From Coriolopsis trogii (taxonomy: Eukaryota; Basidiomycota; Agaricomycetes; Polyporales; Polyporaceae), in assembly GCA_020543525.1 (NCBI GenBank), contig JAHYIO010000003.1, forward strand, positions 1,302,001 to 1,366,000: 64,000 nucleotides of DNA. The letters run 5' to 3'. Within the stretch, counting starts at the first letter, position 1. The number at the start of each line of letters is the position of its first letter. The position numbers and the translations under genes were made by a program. Below are positions 1-11,495 of the stretch, one piece after another. The notes below the pieces were generated by a model, which searched no databases, had not been told where the DNA came from, and saw only the letters and a program-made list of their open reading frames with translations.

Positions 1-334
1 TCCTCGTGGGAAGGCGCCGAGGTATTGACCGGTCGGGATGGGCGCCAATGGTGTTTGCCCAGGAGGCAGTTCCATATTCGGACTGGGACCCACCCGCCGG
101 GAGGACGCGAACGCGCGGCAAGGCGTGTTTTGCTGCTGGTTTAGGCAAGCGGTGATGACCCTGATTGGTGATCAAGATCGTAGGAGGTTAGGGTTTTGCG
201 ATGCGTTCACCATGGACGTCCTCCGAGTCCCGAGCTATAAAGGCGGCTTGCAGCGGCGTCACATTCCCCATCCTCTCCCCAGCTAACTGCCACCACTCAT
301 ACTTCCTCTTCGTTGCTCTAACACATACATCGCC
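1..334. other. Upstream region of the aldo/keto reductase gene
   Basis: Non-coding as far as I can see. It holds a TATA box at 236-241, which puts a transcription start in the last 70 bases before the ATG at 335. The 82-codon open frame starting at 38 resembles no protein I know and overlaps the promoter, so I leave it out. Confidence 0.6.
236..241 (+). promoter_or_regulatory. TATA box of the aldo/keto reductase gene
   Basis: TATAAA stands 94 bases before the start codon at 335, followed by a pyrimidine-rich stretch. The spacing fits a TATA-dependent fungal promoter with a short leader. This is one of the clearest TATA boxes seen in front of a gene here. Confidence 0.6.
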
Positions 335-1939
335 ATGACTATCGTGAAGACTGTAAAGATCGGCGGGACTGACATCACAGTCGGCCGTATCGGAGTACGT
401 CTACTGCGCATTCACTACTGCTCTGGCATTCGATACTGATCCACCTGCCTGCAGCATGGTCTTATGATGATGACGTGCGTGCAATGTACGACCGACTTGC
501 TAAACCTTCCGCTAATGTGAACGATACATACGAATGTAGATGGAGGGACCCCAACATCCCGCTCCCGGACGAGGAGGCGTTCGAGTGCATCAAGGCCGGC
601 GTGGACTCCATGCCCCCTGGGGTCAAGATGATGCTCAACGGCGGTGAGTGGGAACTGCTGAAATGAGTTGAAAACCACCCTCTCATGATCCCCACAGGCG
701 AATTCTACGGCCCCAACCTGGCCCCCACCAACCTCGAGCTTCTTTCCCGGTTCTACGCAAAGTACCCCGAGTATGCGGACAAGACGTTCCTGTCGGTCAA
801 GGTACATAGACCTTGTTGTGCACTGTAAAACGTCTACTAAAGCCATCCATGGCTACTATAGGGTGGTCTTGGAGTTACCGTCCACGGCCCTGACGGCTCG
901 TAAGAAGCTTTTCTATCCTCGCTTTCGAGCAGCAGTTGACAGGCATGTTGTAGCCCCGAGAACCTGAGGCGGAGCGTCACCACGATTAACGAGAAGCTCG
1001 GAGGCATCAAGAAGATGGACCTCTTCGAGATGGCTCGCGTCCCCACCAACGTTACAATTGAGGAAGTCATCAAGACGCTCGCCGCCCTCAAGGAGGAGGG
1101 TCACTTCAGCTTCATCGGTATGTCTGAGTGTAAGGCTGAAACCCTCAGGCGCGCCCATGCCGTAAGTTGTCTTAATGATTGGATTTGGTGTGAGCCTCAT
1201 ACGCCCGTTCAGGTTCACCCTATCAGCATTGTCGAGATTGAGGTCAGTATGTGGTCCTACGAAGAAGAGACCAAGAGGGGTAGGTGCTATATGCGCACTC
1301 ATATTTCACCATGATGTCCAAACACTTGTATACAGTTATCGCAACCGCGAAGGAACTCGGCATCTCTGTGGCTGCATACTCGTGAGTATGTCATGATTGT
1401 CGGCAAATGTATGGTATGCTTACAAGCTTGTCTCTAGCCCGCTCGGTCGCGGTTTCTTGACTGGTGCGATCAAGAGTATCAAGGACCTCCCTGGTGAGGA
1501 TGTCGGTAGCTTCATCTTGCCTACCACAACTCATCCATCTATCCAACAGAGAACGACATGCGGCATCGGTTCTCCCGCTTCCGGGAGGAGGCGTTCAACC
1601 ACAACATGAAACTCGTCGAAGCTGTCAAAGCCATCGCGGAGAAGAAGGGCATAACCCCCGCTCAACTGGCCATTGCTTGGGTCAATGCCCTGGGTGATCA
1701 CATCATCCCGATCCCCGGCTCTTGGTGAGTAGTTCGACAGGCAGCTTTGCTATCGAAGGCATGTAGCTGAACGTCTCCACAGCAATAAGAAGCGCAACTT
1801 GGAAAACATTGCGGCTGGAGATGTTGAGCTCACGAAGGAGGACTTGGCGGAGATCGACGCAATTCTCGCCAAGACCCCAGTCAAGGGTGGTCGTTACAAC
1901 GACGACCTTGACCCAAGCGTCCTCCATCTCTGGGGCTGA
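335..1939 (+). CDS. Aldo/keto reductase, pyridoxal reductase type
   Basis: NADPH-dependent aldo/keto reductase most like the AKR8 pyridoxal reductases (S. pombe Plr1), which reduce pyridoxal to pyridoxine in the cytosol. The start is the first ATG, giving [20 protein letters not shown]. The gene has about nine short introns. Exon 2 is a microexon of 20 nt (455-474) coding the conserved GHGLMMMTW region. The active-site tyrosine is probably that of NGGEFYG, split by the third intron, and the catalytic lysine that of FLSVKGG. Further conserved pieces are [56 protein letters not shown] and [13 protein letters not shown]. The ending DPSVLHLWG is typical of the family. Predicted length is about 335 residues, normal for this group. 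The substrate is inferred from similarity only; a different aldehyde substrate is possible. Confidence 0.88.
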
Positions 1940-2371
1940 AAGGACGAAAATCTCCTGTTGTAATTTGTTAGATGTATACATGCATGAAACGTCGCTTTGA
2001 CTATCAGCGCGGGGCCTGCGTTATTTCTGGAATTCCGACGAGCTTCACTCGATTTTCGCGAATTTGGTCCTGCGATTATCCTGAGAACGATATAAGACGA
2101 GGTACAATGGTCTTGTGAGCATTGCCACGTATGATTTTCTACCTGGACTTGATCATGACACGCCGGCTCTGCGGGATTCGTGGCTTCGTCGGGGAAAGAG
2201 GACGGGGAGACAGTGACTGAGTGACCAGCTGCAGCGTCGGGGGAGAGCGTCTGGGCCGGCAAGTCGCGAGGGAAAGATCTGGGCGGAGATCTCGCCTTGA
2301 TCTGGTTCAATTAGCGATATCTAATCTTGCCTCCTCCGCCCGTTACTTGCAGATAAACTTCAATGATAAAC

Positions 2372-2391
2372 CGACTCACAATTCCGAGTCA
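2372..2391. promoter_or_regulatory. Two near-consensus Gcn4/Cpc1-type sites before ASN1
   Basis: CGACTCA (2372-2378) and CGAGTCA (2385-2391, a match on the other strand as TGACTCG) each fit six of seven bases of the TGACTCA core bound by Gcn4/CPC-1 bZIP factors. They lie about 105-120 bases before the ATG of asparagine synthetase, a classic target of general amino acid control. This is suggestive only; short sites arise by chance. Confidence 0.35.
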
Positions 2392-2493
2392 TTACCCCAG
2401 CCCTCCCTCCCCGTCCGTCACCGTACGGCTCAGTTCGCGACCACCACCACCCCTCTCCCAGCACCTGTCCTTCTGCGACGAGCAAAGGAAACC

Positions 2494-4952
2494 ATGTGCG
2501 GAATCGTCATTGCACACGGTATCGAGAACCCCGCTGCTGAGCGGCCCAAGCTCCTCGCTTGCTCAAAGAAAATCCGCCACCGCGGTCCTGACTGGTCGGG
2601 CTGCTACTCTGGAAAGCAGACCATCCTCGCGCATGAGCGTCTTGCTATCGTCGGTGTTGGTGAGTCGTCGGCTCCAGTAGCACAATACCCTGGCAGAGGC
2701 GGCGGCGCACTGAAAGGAGTGACTCGGTGCTCACCTCCAAATTCATCCAGACACTGGCGCTCAGCCCCTAGTGAGCACCGACGGAAAGATCATTCTTGCA
2801 GTCAACGGCGAGATCTACAACCACATCAAGCTACGCTCAAAGCTCGCAAAGCCTTACAAGTTCAAGACACACTCGGATTGCGAGGTCATTATCCCTCTGG
2901 TACGTCTAATCCTCGGATACCACTCGAAGGCAGCGTTTGACGCGCACACCGGGCTGCAGTTCCAAGAGCTCGACAAGGACCTATGCGACCTCCTCGATGG
3001 CATGTTCTCCTTCGTGCTCCTTGACGAGTCCGTCACCCCCTCGCGTCTCATCGCTGCGCGAGACCCGATTGGCATCACCACCCTCTACCAGGGCTGGAAC
3101 TCAAAACGCCCCGGGGCGACCTTCTTCGCGTCCGAGCTCAAGGCGCTCACCGACCTCTGCGACAAGATCATTACCTTCCCGCCAGGCCATGTCTACGACA
3201 GCCGTGACCAGTCCACGACGCGGTACTACAAGCCCTCGTGGTGGAACGGCGACCTTGACGGCCCGGAGGGCACGATCCCGACCACGCCCGCCGATCTGAA
3301 GCTCCTCCGCGAGACGCTCGAGGAGGCAGTCCGGAAGCGGCTAATGTCCGAGGTGCCGTACGGTGTGCTGCTGAGCGGTGGGCTGGACAGTAGCTTGATT
3401 GCGTCCATCGCCGCGCGCGAGACGGAGAAGGTCGCCCAGGCCCAGGCTGAAATTCGGAGGAAGAAGCTTCAGGAGGCAAGGAGCGGCCCGCCGACGCCTA
3501 AGGAGGACGGCGTGGACGAGACTCGTGCGTGTTCTTCCATCCCTGTTTGACCACTTGCGAGTGTCTGAATGTGTGTCCTTTCCGTGTACAGAGACGGTGC
3601 TGGCCTGGCCTCAGCTGCACTCGTTCTCGATCGGTCTGGAGAACTCGCCTGATCTGCTCGCGGCGCGGAAGGCGGCGCATTACCTCGGCACTGTCCACCA
3701 CGAATACACTTTCACTGTGCAAGAAGGCCTCGATGCGATCCCGGATGTCATTTACCACCTGGAGACATACGACGTCACGACTGTGCGTGCGAGTACTCCC
3801 ATGTACCTCCTCAGCCGGAAGATCAAGGCTATGGGTGTCAAGATGGTGCTCAGTGGAGAGGGAAGCGACGAGATCTTCGGTGGTACGTTTCTCAAGTATG
3901 CGATTCATGTGTTTGCATTGCCTCTCATCGCACTTTGCAGGCTACCTGTACTTCCACGCGGCGCCTGACGCTGCGTCCTTCCACCAAGAGTGCGTGAAGC
4001 GCGTCAAGAACCTGCACACATCCGATTGTCTGCGTGCCAACAAGTGAGTAGCACTCGTCAATACAGACGGTAGGAGAAACTAAGCGGGCGTGCAGGTCAA
4101 CAATGGCTTGGGGTCTCGAGGCACGTGTACCATTCCTGGACAAGGCATTCCTTGAGGTTGCCATGAACATCGACCCGAAAGAGAAGATGTTCAGCAAGGG
4201 TTCGGCTCAGGAGGTCGACCAGGACGGCTGCCCGAAGATGGAGAAGGTGAGCACTCGTGCCGCGAACAGCAGCATTACTCCCTTGATCGAGCTGACCTGG
4301 CTCGACAGTATATCCTCCGAAAAGCGTTCGACTGCTCGCCAGATGGCAAGGTACGCATTCGTGCGCGTTCCTAATCGTCCGCCTGCTCACACACCACATG
4401 CACACGACCAGCCTTATCTCCCTCGGTCTATCCTCTGGCGACAGAAGGAACAATTCTCCGATGGGGTGGGATACTCGTGGATTGATGGGTGCGCTGCACA
4501 CGACCCCATATCATCTCGCTACCGCCCCTGACTTCTTTGCATCTTTTTGCTCCGTGCATACAGCATCAAGGACCACGCTGCCGCCACCGTGTCAGACGAG
4601 GCGTTCGCAAAGCGCGCAGAGCGCTGGTCAGACGGCACGCCGGACACTAAGGAGGCGTACTTCATCCGCGACATCTTCGACAGTGCGTACTCCCTTTTTA
4701 GCTTTCTTGCCCAGCGCGATATCCTCATCTGACCATGCCACGTACGTATCTTGCAGGCCTCTTCCCGCCGGCCGCCGCTGCAACTGCCGTTCGGTGCGTA
4801 CCCGTGACTGATTTCAGACTTCGAAGCCATCTGACACGCTCTATGATGTTTTTTCTTCCAGGTGGATCCCTCGTGGCGACTGGGGCTGCTCCTCGGACCC
4901 GAGCGGCCGGAGCGTCAGCATACACAACGCGGCGTACGAGACGTCGAGTTGA
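2494..4952 (+). CDS. ASN1: Asparagine synthetase (glutamine-hydrolysing)
   Basis: Makes asparagine from aspartate, glutamine and ATP in the cytosol. The protein starts MCGIVIAHG; after removal of Met the Cys-2 is the nucleophile of the N-terminal class II glutaminase domain (about residues 2-210), with the conserved RHRGPDWSG and VNGEIYNH motifs. The synthetase domain carries the ATP-pyrophosphatase loop SGGLDSS near residue 240 and later [20 protein letters not shown] and [14 protein letters not shown]. The tail is [17 protein letters not shown] and ends AYETSS. There are about ten introns, many flanking short exons, for example one of about 40 nt coding [15 protein letters not shown] charged linker after the PP-loop is common in fungal enzymes. 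All catalytic motifs are intact. A polyadenylation-type AATAAA lies about 35 bases after the stop. Near-consensus Gcn4 sites lie upstream. Confidence 0.96.
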
Positions 4953-5617
4953 TGTGCGCGAAGAAAAAATCGCGAGTGCGAATGAAATAAAGAGAAGCGT
5001 TCTCGGGGGGCAATGTATCACAGCTACATGGTGAAGAATCTAGACAAACCGTATTATATTTGGACAGAAGAGTGGGTTTTCAAGGAGCGTGTCGTGTCCA
5101 TGGGTCCATGGAATGCTGGGAGCTCGGGTCGGGTAACAGACAGCCTAAGGGGCGGAGCATGTATGCGTGGGTCTCTCCTCGGTGGTGACTAAGTCCAGCG
5201 GAGCCAGAGGAGCGAGACGAGAGAGAGGGAAAAACCTAGATGGAGTCTGGGATCTCTGCATGCAGCGTGTGTATGTTGGAAAAAATTGGACAGCACAACG
5301 AGAGTGAGCGGACGCGACGGGACGGGCGGGCGAGCGATAATTAGCGGGAGGGATGCACATGCAATGAATAAAGAGACTAAGGAGTGATACGGTATCGTCA
5401 ACTATGGGGTACTCAGTGACAAGTGACAATGGACAATGGACAATGACGCGCAGAACAAGGATGTAACAGAACAGCATATCAGCACGACGGAGGAAACGTG
5501 CGCGATCATAGAGATGGAACAGAGTTGGTCGTATAATATTCCGTGGATAAGACGTGAAATGCATGAACAAGATGGAGAGATGGGAGGACAGAGGGAGAAA
5601 ATGGGCCATAGCATAGT
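4953..5617. other. Convergent intergenic region, ASN1 / RhoGEF
   Basis: Both neighbouring genes end here. AATAAA occurs at 4986-4991 (34 bases past the ASN1 stop) and again at 5367-5372. No protein of recognisable family is encoded. The open frames seen here, mainly antisense to the 3' untranslated regions, look like chance. Confidence 0.6.
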
Positions 5618-8600
5618 CTATGGAATCAAGCGATTCAGAGACGGGTCTTGGTTGACGATGTTGCGGATGAAGCCCACGCCAGAGTCTTCTGAGGGTGCGG
5701 GAGAGCCCAGATTCTTGTTGTTGTTGTTCGGCGTCGTTGTTACGCGTGTCGCCGCGCTGGTTTGGGAGATGTTGCGGGGCCGCTTGGGGACAGGCGTCGC
5801 AGCATTCGCCCGTGTACTCCTATCCCACGTCGGCTTATCGCGCGTGACGGTCACCTTGACGGAGTGGCCTTCGTCCGAATGAGGCGTCACCTTCCGGTTC
5901 GTAGGGGTCGCTACTGTCCTCCGGCTCGCTGGCCGTGGTACGGGGACCTCCGTCGAGACGAGACGCGTGCCGAACTTGGCGTTCGCTGAGGACTCACGAG
6001 CGTAAGCGGTGGTAGGAGTTGGCGTATTCCGCCGCGCACCGTTCGGGGTCGGAGCCTTCGGTTTCGGGACAATGGGCTTCTGGAGCGTAACCTTGTCGGC
6101 GCCCCAGTAGGAAAAGCTCATCTTACTCTTGCGATCAGAGTCATCAGACTCCCCGCCCTCATCATCGTCTTCTGGCATTGGCACGATACGGGGTTGTACA
6201 CCCAATGAATGCACCTGCTGTCTTGACTTCACGACCCTATTGACGTCATTCAGCCTCTATCCGACCAGTTGGATGACGAACATCACTTACTCCTCCATGG
6301 TAACCACTCCTTCTCTAGGTTGCACGACGTCACCAATACTCCAAGTCTCAATCTACAGGCATGTCGAAATGAGCGAAACGTTTGCACGATCAGCTAGACG
6401 GCACAAACCTTGATGAACTTGTACATGTTTCGAGGCTTGGTTTGTGTACCCCTCCGGCCAGTGGTAGCATACTTCGCCTTCCCTTGAAGCTCAGGAAGCG
6501 AATTTGTCCGGGTGTTCGTGCCAGCGACCAGCGGCAGAGACGTGGTACCCGTTCGTTGACATCGCAGCACGACGTCGTTGAACACCACCAACCACAAATC
6601 CTTCTTGCCGCCGATGCCATTGCTGTTCGACTGCAGCACATCACTAAGCCGCTTGAACGACGTCTTGCCCTTGACGTTCTTAGGGTTTTGCGATGTCACC
6701 GGAGGTGATTTATGATTGGTTGGGTCGGTGAGGGGATTCACACCAACAACAGGGCGTTCCTCCACGAGGACCCTCGAAGGTTTGGGTACCATGAGCTGCT
6801 TGACTTTGTCGAGACCTTCGATGCGAGCGAAGACGTCCCGTGTCTTGTCGCGCTCCTCCTTCTGGATCTTCTCGTCCTCGATGCTCCGGACGATAGTCTC
6901 TACCTCTGCAACCATCTGAAGCGTACTCTCATACTCGAACGTGCTCGGGTCGGTATGGTAAAGGAGGTTCTGGAAGAGCAGTGGGTACTTGAGCAACCGC
7001 TGGAAGGGCTTCGAGAGCGAGATGGCGAGCCCCGTTTCTCCCTTTTCCGAAGCAGTCACCTCGAGCCTCTGGAGGTACTGGCAGATCTTTATCCACTGGT
7101 CCGCATCTTGCTTCTTGGGCTTCTTGCTCGCACTAGCGAGCGACAGTGCGTTGTCAACCTGCTCTAGAGCCCGCTCGAGATGCAAGACGTATGTCGCGTA
7201 TCCATGCAAAATATGTGACTATGCAGCACAGCAATGATTATCACGAGCCTTGCCTGAAGGAATTGAGAACTTACATTCGACACGAACACGTCTGCTAGTG
7301 ATCGAACTAGAGGATATTGATCTTCATACCGCTTCCGCAGACCCTCGCTGAGACGGATGTGGCCCTCAAGTATACCGCCTTCAATAACCTCTAGACATTT
7401 TCGTAGGTCTTCGGGTATTTGTGCGGGAGGTACAGCTCCAGGAATGATCACGTCAGGTCCTGTGCTGCTCTTCTTGAACTTTCGGAGCACACGGGTAGTG
7501 TTGGTGTTCGTCGTTTTCATGGAAGGTGTAGCTCTCTCGTAGTCACGATCTTTATCGCCTACGAACGACTGCCTGCCAAGAGACTGAGTGGAGGACGCCA
7601 TCACATTCGAGCGGGGCGGCGGAGGTAGTGACTGGTGCGACCGTGAAGGGAATGGTAAAGAGGTTCCGAACTTGCTAGTCCCCGACCGCGCCGATGTCGT
7701 GCCGTAAGGTGACCGTGGGTGGTTGTGCTTAGCCGCTAGAGACATGGTGACGGTCTTCTGTCGTGAAGTGTGGAAAGCTGCGCCCATCCGGTCGTCCGCT
7801 TCGTCCTCCTCGGCCGAGTCCATCGACTCGCCGTCAATGTTCGGGTGGATGTCCTCCTTCCGGGGTGAAGACTTGGCCATTGGGCCAGGCGATTCGGAAC
7901 GCTCGTCGGTTGGTGATTGGAGGAAACGGGCGGCAATTGGAAGGTAGTCGAGGGACTCCCGAGGGGTATCGGAACGGAAGTCATCGTAGATGCCAAGTGG
8001 TGTTGGTGATGTTACAGGTGAGGCAATGTAGGGGTGAAGAAGAGGTTCGATGAAGGTCTCCTTCATCTTCAACAATTCCGTGACATATCTGACCGCAAGG
8101 TCACTAAGGGACAACGTAGCTTCAAAGAAGAGTAAACGCACCGTTCTTCACTAGCAACGATCTCCCACAACACTTCTTGCCGTGTCCGCTCTCGTTGGCC
8201 AAGATTAGACACAAGATCCTCCTCAGCACCTTCGCTCCACGACTGGGCGGCGAGAATGCGACTGCTGGTGTTGCTCATCTGAGAGTACGGGGTGCCAGAA
8301 CGTAAGGACTGGTGTAACGATGCTTCGTAACCCTTGGTAGGGTACGGGGAGGTCGCGGTCCGCGTGGAGGCGGCTTTGTTCGACTTAAGAGTTGACGCAA
8401 CATCGGTTCGGGACGACGCAGCAGTGGAAGTCGACCCACGCGTATCCTTGCCATGAGCAGCATGGAAACGCGAGACAGTGGACTTGGCCGTAGCATTAGT
8501 GGGCGTGGGGGTGTCCGCGTCAGGAAGGGCGCGGTCTTGAATAGGGCCTGGTGTTGGAGGAGGTGATAAGAACGCAACCTTCTTCTGGGCGTCGGACGTT

Positions 8601-9001
8601 GTTCCATTCGCGTTTCTACGCGAGCTGCGGCCTGTCGAATCGGTAGAGCCCTCTGTGCGAGAGGCTTGGTGAGATTCAGACGATGGTGGTGACTCTACAG
8701 CGAGATTCTCCTTCGTCTCGGCAGCAGGAAGTGATGGATTCTGAGCGATCGGAGTGGTCGTGACGGAAGAGTCGGTTGAGGAAGAGGATGGTTCGCCAAT
8801 GGGTGGTAGTGGGCGAAGGGAGAGGTCGGGCAGTGGTTTGAACGAGTTCACGGAATTAGGCGTAGACGTTACGCGTTGGGCTGGGGGCCACTCGGGCAGG
8901 GGAGGGAGACTGGGTATCTTTTCCTTCGGAGCATCCTTCTCTCTGTCTTTCTCCTTGGTACCCGCGAGACCGCGGTTGAGACGGGTTAGGAAGGCCTTCA
9001 T
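5618..9001 (-). CDS. Rho guanine nucleotide exchange factor with DH and PH-like domains
   Basis: Activates a Rho-family GTPase by exchanging GDP for GTP. The first ~270 residues are disordered and rich in Ser, Thr and Pro. The Dbl-homology domain follows: it opens with RERTRQEVLWEIVASE (helix alpha-1), continues with YVTELLKMKETFIEPLL, and after a long low-complexity insertion and several introns reaches the hallmark ISLSKPFQRLLKYPLLFQNLL. A PH-like region comes next (KRLSDVLQ, KKDLWLVVFNDVVLRC, PRNMYKFIKV), then a basic Ser/Thr-rich tail ending DPSLNRLIP. I chose ATG 9001 (MKAFLTRLNRG), which starts a basic amphipathic segment; an in-frame ATG at 9130 would add 43 residues. It shares a promoter of about 250 bp with the divergent methyltransferase gene. 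The GTPase partner cannot be read from sequence. Confidence 0.85.
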
Positions 9002-9255
9002 GGGATGTTGTACAACAGCGTGCCCCGCTGTCGAGGCAGCTTGTCGGAGGATGCAGACGGGAGGAGCTGCGGGAGAGAGGAGGAGCGTGGAGACGGCGCG
9101 CGCTGCCAGTGCAGCCTCTCTCCCGCCCATGTTCCAACTCGAATCGCCTGTGACCGCCGTGTCACACTGCTGTCACACCCATCCCGGCCCTGCGCGAGGC
9201 TACCGCGTGTTTCTTCTCTGCCTCTCGCAGCCTCACTCGCCTTCGTCCCGCCACC

Positions 9256-10160
9256 ATGCCTCTTCGTCCCGCACACCAAACAAAACATGTGTCTACGCTC
9301 CACTATCCCTTCAGAGACCTCGAGTTCCATCTCGCGCAGGTCGACAATGGCGAAACCAACGGCACCGGCCTCTGGCTCGGCGCGCAGTGTCTCTCCTTGT
9401 ATCTCGCCGACATTCTCAAGGACAAGTCGTTACCATCCGGCTCCTCGGCCAGTGCGATCCGCCCAAGAGCCATTGAGCTAGGAAGCGGCATAGGGCTTTC
9501 CGCGTGCGTCTCCGTCCTAGTCGCCGCATGCTCTGCGGGCACCCGCGTACAATACCCATTGTCTTCTTTTCCTCGTCTTATTCCCCCAGGCTCGTTCTCG
9601 CGTCCATGGGCTGGGACGTGATAGCAACCGACTTGCAGGATGTCATCTCTGCCGTACTCTCCAGCAATGTCTCCCGCAATCGGACCCAACTCCCGTCCAC
9701 CTCTGGCGCCATAGAAGTCCGTGTCCTTGACTGGACCGTACCGCCTGACCGCTGGGTGTGGGATAATCCTACTCGTATTGCTTCGCAAGAGCTCGAGAAG
9801 TCAACATCATTAGCCCAGCGGGGACCTGTCCTAGCGCCCCCTTTCGATCTAATCATCTCATCCGATACTCTCTATTCCGCGGATCTCGTCACTCCGCTCT
9901 TACGGGCTCTTCACGAACTCTGCAGAATTTCCATGGCGTCTGCTCCAGAAGCCAAACCGCCGCCAATTTATCTGTGCGTCGAGCGCAGGGATCCTGGTCT
10001 CATGGACCGTGCAATCTCCGACGCGCGAACGGTGTGGCAATTCAGGCTGGAACGTGTCTCTCATAAACGGCTTGCCAAGGCCATGGAGAAGGGCGGTGCT
10101 CGGTGGGAGAGGGACGAATGGGACGATGTGGAGATATGGAAGCTAAGTTACAATTCATGA
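9256..10160 (+). CDS. METTL21/EFM6-like protein lysine methyltransferase
   Basis: A seven-beta-strand SAM-dependent methyltransferase of the Methyltransf_16 (lysine methyltransferase) family; characterised fungal relatives methylate elongation factors. The single 86-nt intron (9504-9589) splits motif I, joining ELGSGIGLSA to LVLASMGWDVIATD, the SAM-binding loop and the acidic residue that binds the ribose. Post-I strand: EVRVLDWTVP. Motif II region: FDLIISSDTLYSADLVTPLL, in which the family's DxxY signature appears as DTLY. The C-terminal strand is IYLCVERRDPGL. The predicted length is 272 residues, usual for METTL21 proteins. The WLGAQCLSLYLAD helix just after the start is also typical. The target protein is unknown; EF1A is a guess from family membership. 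It is divergent to the RhoGEF gene and convergent to the EF-hand gene. Confidence 0.85.
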
Positions 10161-10500
10161 AAGCAGAGGTCAGTCAGAACAGAGCCTGGCTAGGGACGAG
10201 CCCGAGTAATCTACAGGTATATTAGGTGATTAAATCAAAAATCGTCAACCTAGTGGTATGCTCGTGTCGGTCTGCTCGTCTTGTTTCGTGACAACTTGGG
10301 ATGGACTGCAAGGATATGGCGAATTCAAGGTCCCGCCAGTTTGTCTCGAGCGAATGCTGCGGGAGTGATCGGCCTCCGTACGCTTTGCGACGCCAGAGTT
10401 GATTCAAGCCGTGTGATAGGCTTGCATATCATCGTGTATCATGAACTAATAGGAAGTCGACGATGGTGAGCAAAAGACAGGGACCCAGTATTTGAGTGGC
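10161..10500. other. Convergent intergenic region, methyltransferase / EF-hand gene
   Basis: This stretch lies between two 3' ends. I see no coding potential, repeat or RNA gene in it. Confidence 0.55.
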
Positions 10501-11212
10501 TCACGAGCTCGTCGACATTGATTGAGGATGAGGATCACTATCAGCGTCTTCTCGTCTAGTGGCTACAAGTCGTAGCGTCCTATCGAAGCCATGTGTTGAC
10601 TACATGATGATCGTAATAGCTCAGAGCAGCTCAAAGGTAGCATGGCAAGTTACAACTCACGAGATCCTTCCAAGTCTCTTCCTCGTCGTTCTCGGTCTGC
10701 AGTTGATAGACCTGCATAAACCCCGTGAACCTATCCACGGTGTCAGTACTCGCAGAAAGAACAAAACTCTGCGGCTCACGTTAAGCCTCCCTCTTCCGTC
10801 ACATCCATGAACTCCAGCAGCTCCTCCTTGGTGTCTTCGTCGAATGGCGCCCCATTCGTGTCCCGCGCCCACGCGTCCAGTCCCTCGTCAGAGAGATACG
10901 CGCCCTCAGGTGGCTCAAGCAGCCCTCCGTTCTTGGGTGTCGCAGTCGGCTTAGGGGTGCAGTACTTCGCAAAGATATGCATCAAACACCTCTCTAGCTA
11001 CATTCCACCAACAACATTCACACGTGCACACCCAAGAGACCAAAGCACAAAGAACGCACCTGCTCAGATATCGCGCCGTCGTCGTCCAGCAGCTGCACGC
11101 CCGCTTCAGGCGGATTCCTCCTGCCCTGCCTTGAGTCCGGCTCAGGCGTTTCAGGGCGCGGAGACTGGGTCCCGCTGCGAAGCTCCTCAATATCGCGGTG
11201 CATTTTGTACAT
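10501..11212 (-). CDS. Small EF-hand-type protein, fungal
   Basis: A four-exon gene that the open frames alone do not show. Exons are 11060-11212, 10780-10997, 10661-10730 and 10501-10599; all junctions are GT-AG and keep one frame, giving 179 residues. It starts MYKMHRDIEELRSGT, with an acidic, disordered stretch. The folded part runs KYCTPKPTATPKNGGLLEPPEGAYLSDEGLDAWARDTNGAPFDEDT and then ELLEFMDVTEEGGLTFTGFMQVYQLQ, an EF-hand-like helix-loop-helix with the loop DVTEEGGLTFTGF. The tail contains THGFDRTLRLV. From memory this arrangement occurs in EF-hand proteins of other Agaricomycetes; I know no function. The reading frame stays open upstream of 11212, so a longer N-terminus is possible. 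It is divergent to PRP28. Confidence 0.72.
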
Positions 11213-11495
11213 CAATCTGTCCGAGCTGCGTGCGCGGTCCAGAGTGGGGTATGAGAGCGAGAGCGGATGGAGAGGAGCTGTGTGGCGAACGCGGACCCAG
11301 CGTTTGAAGCAGCGGACAGTGGCAAAAGACTTAGACGCGACCCATAAACGAATGGCGGATTGCCATATCAGGCAGGCGGAGGCATTGGCACGTGGTCGAG
11401 TGGGAGTACGCGTGCAGGCAGCGACCCCGGAGCCGCGCTGCCTCAGTGCTCATTGCTCAACACCACTATCTCAAGCAAACGTCTTAACGAGAGTT

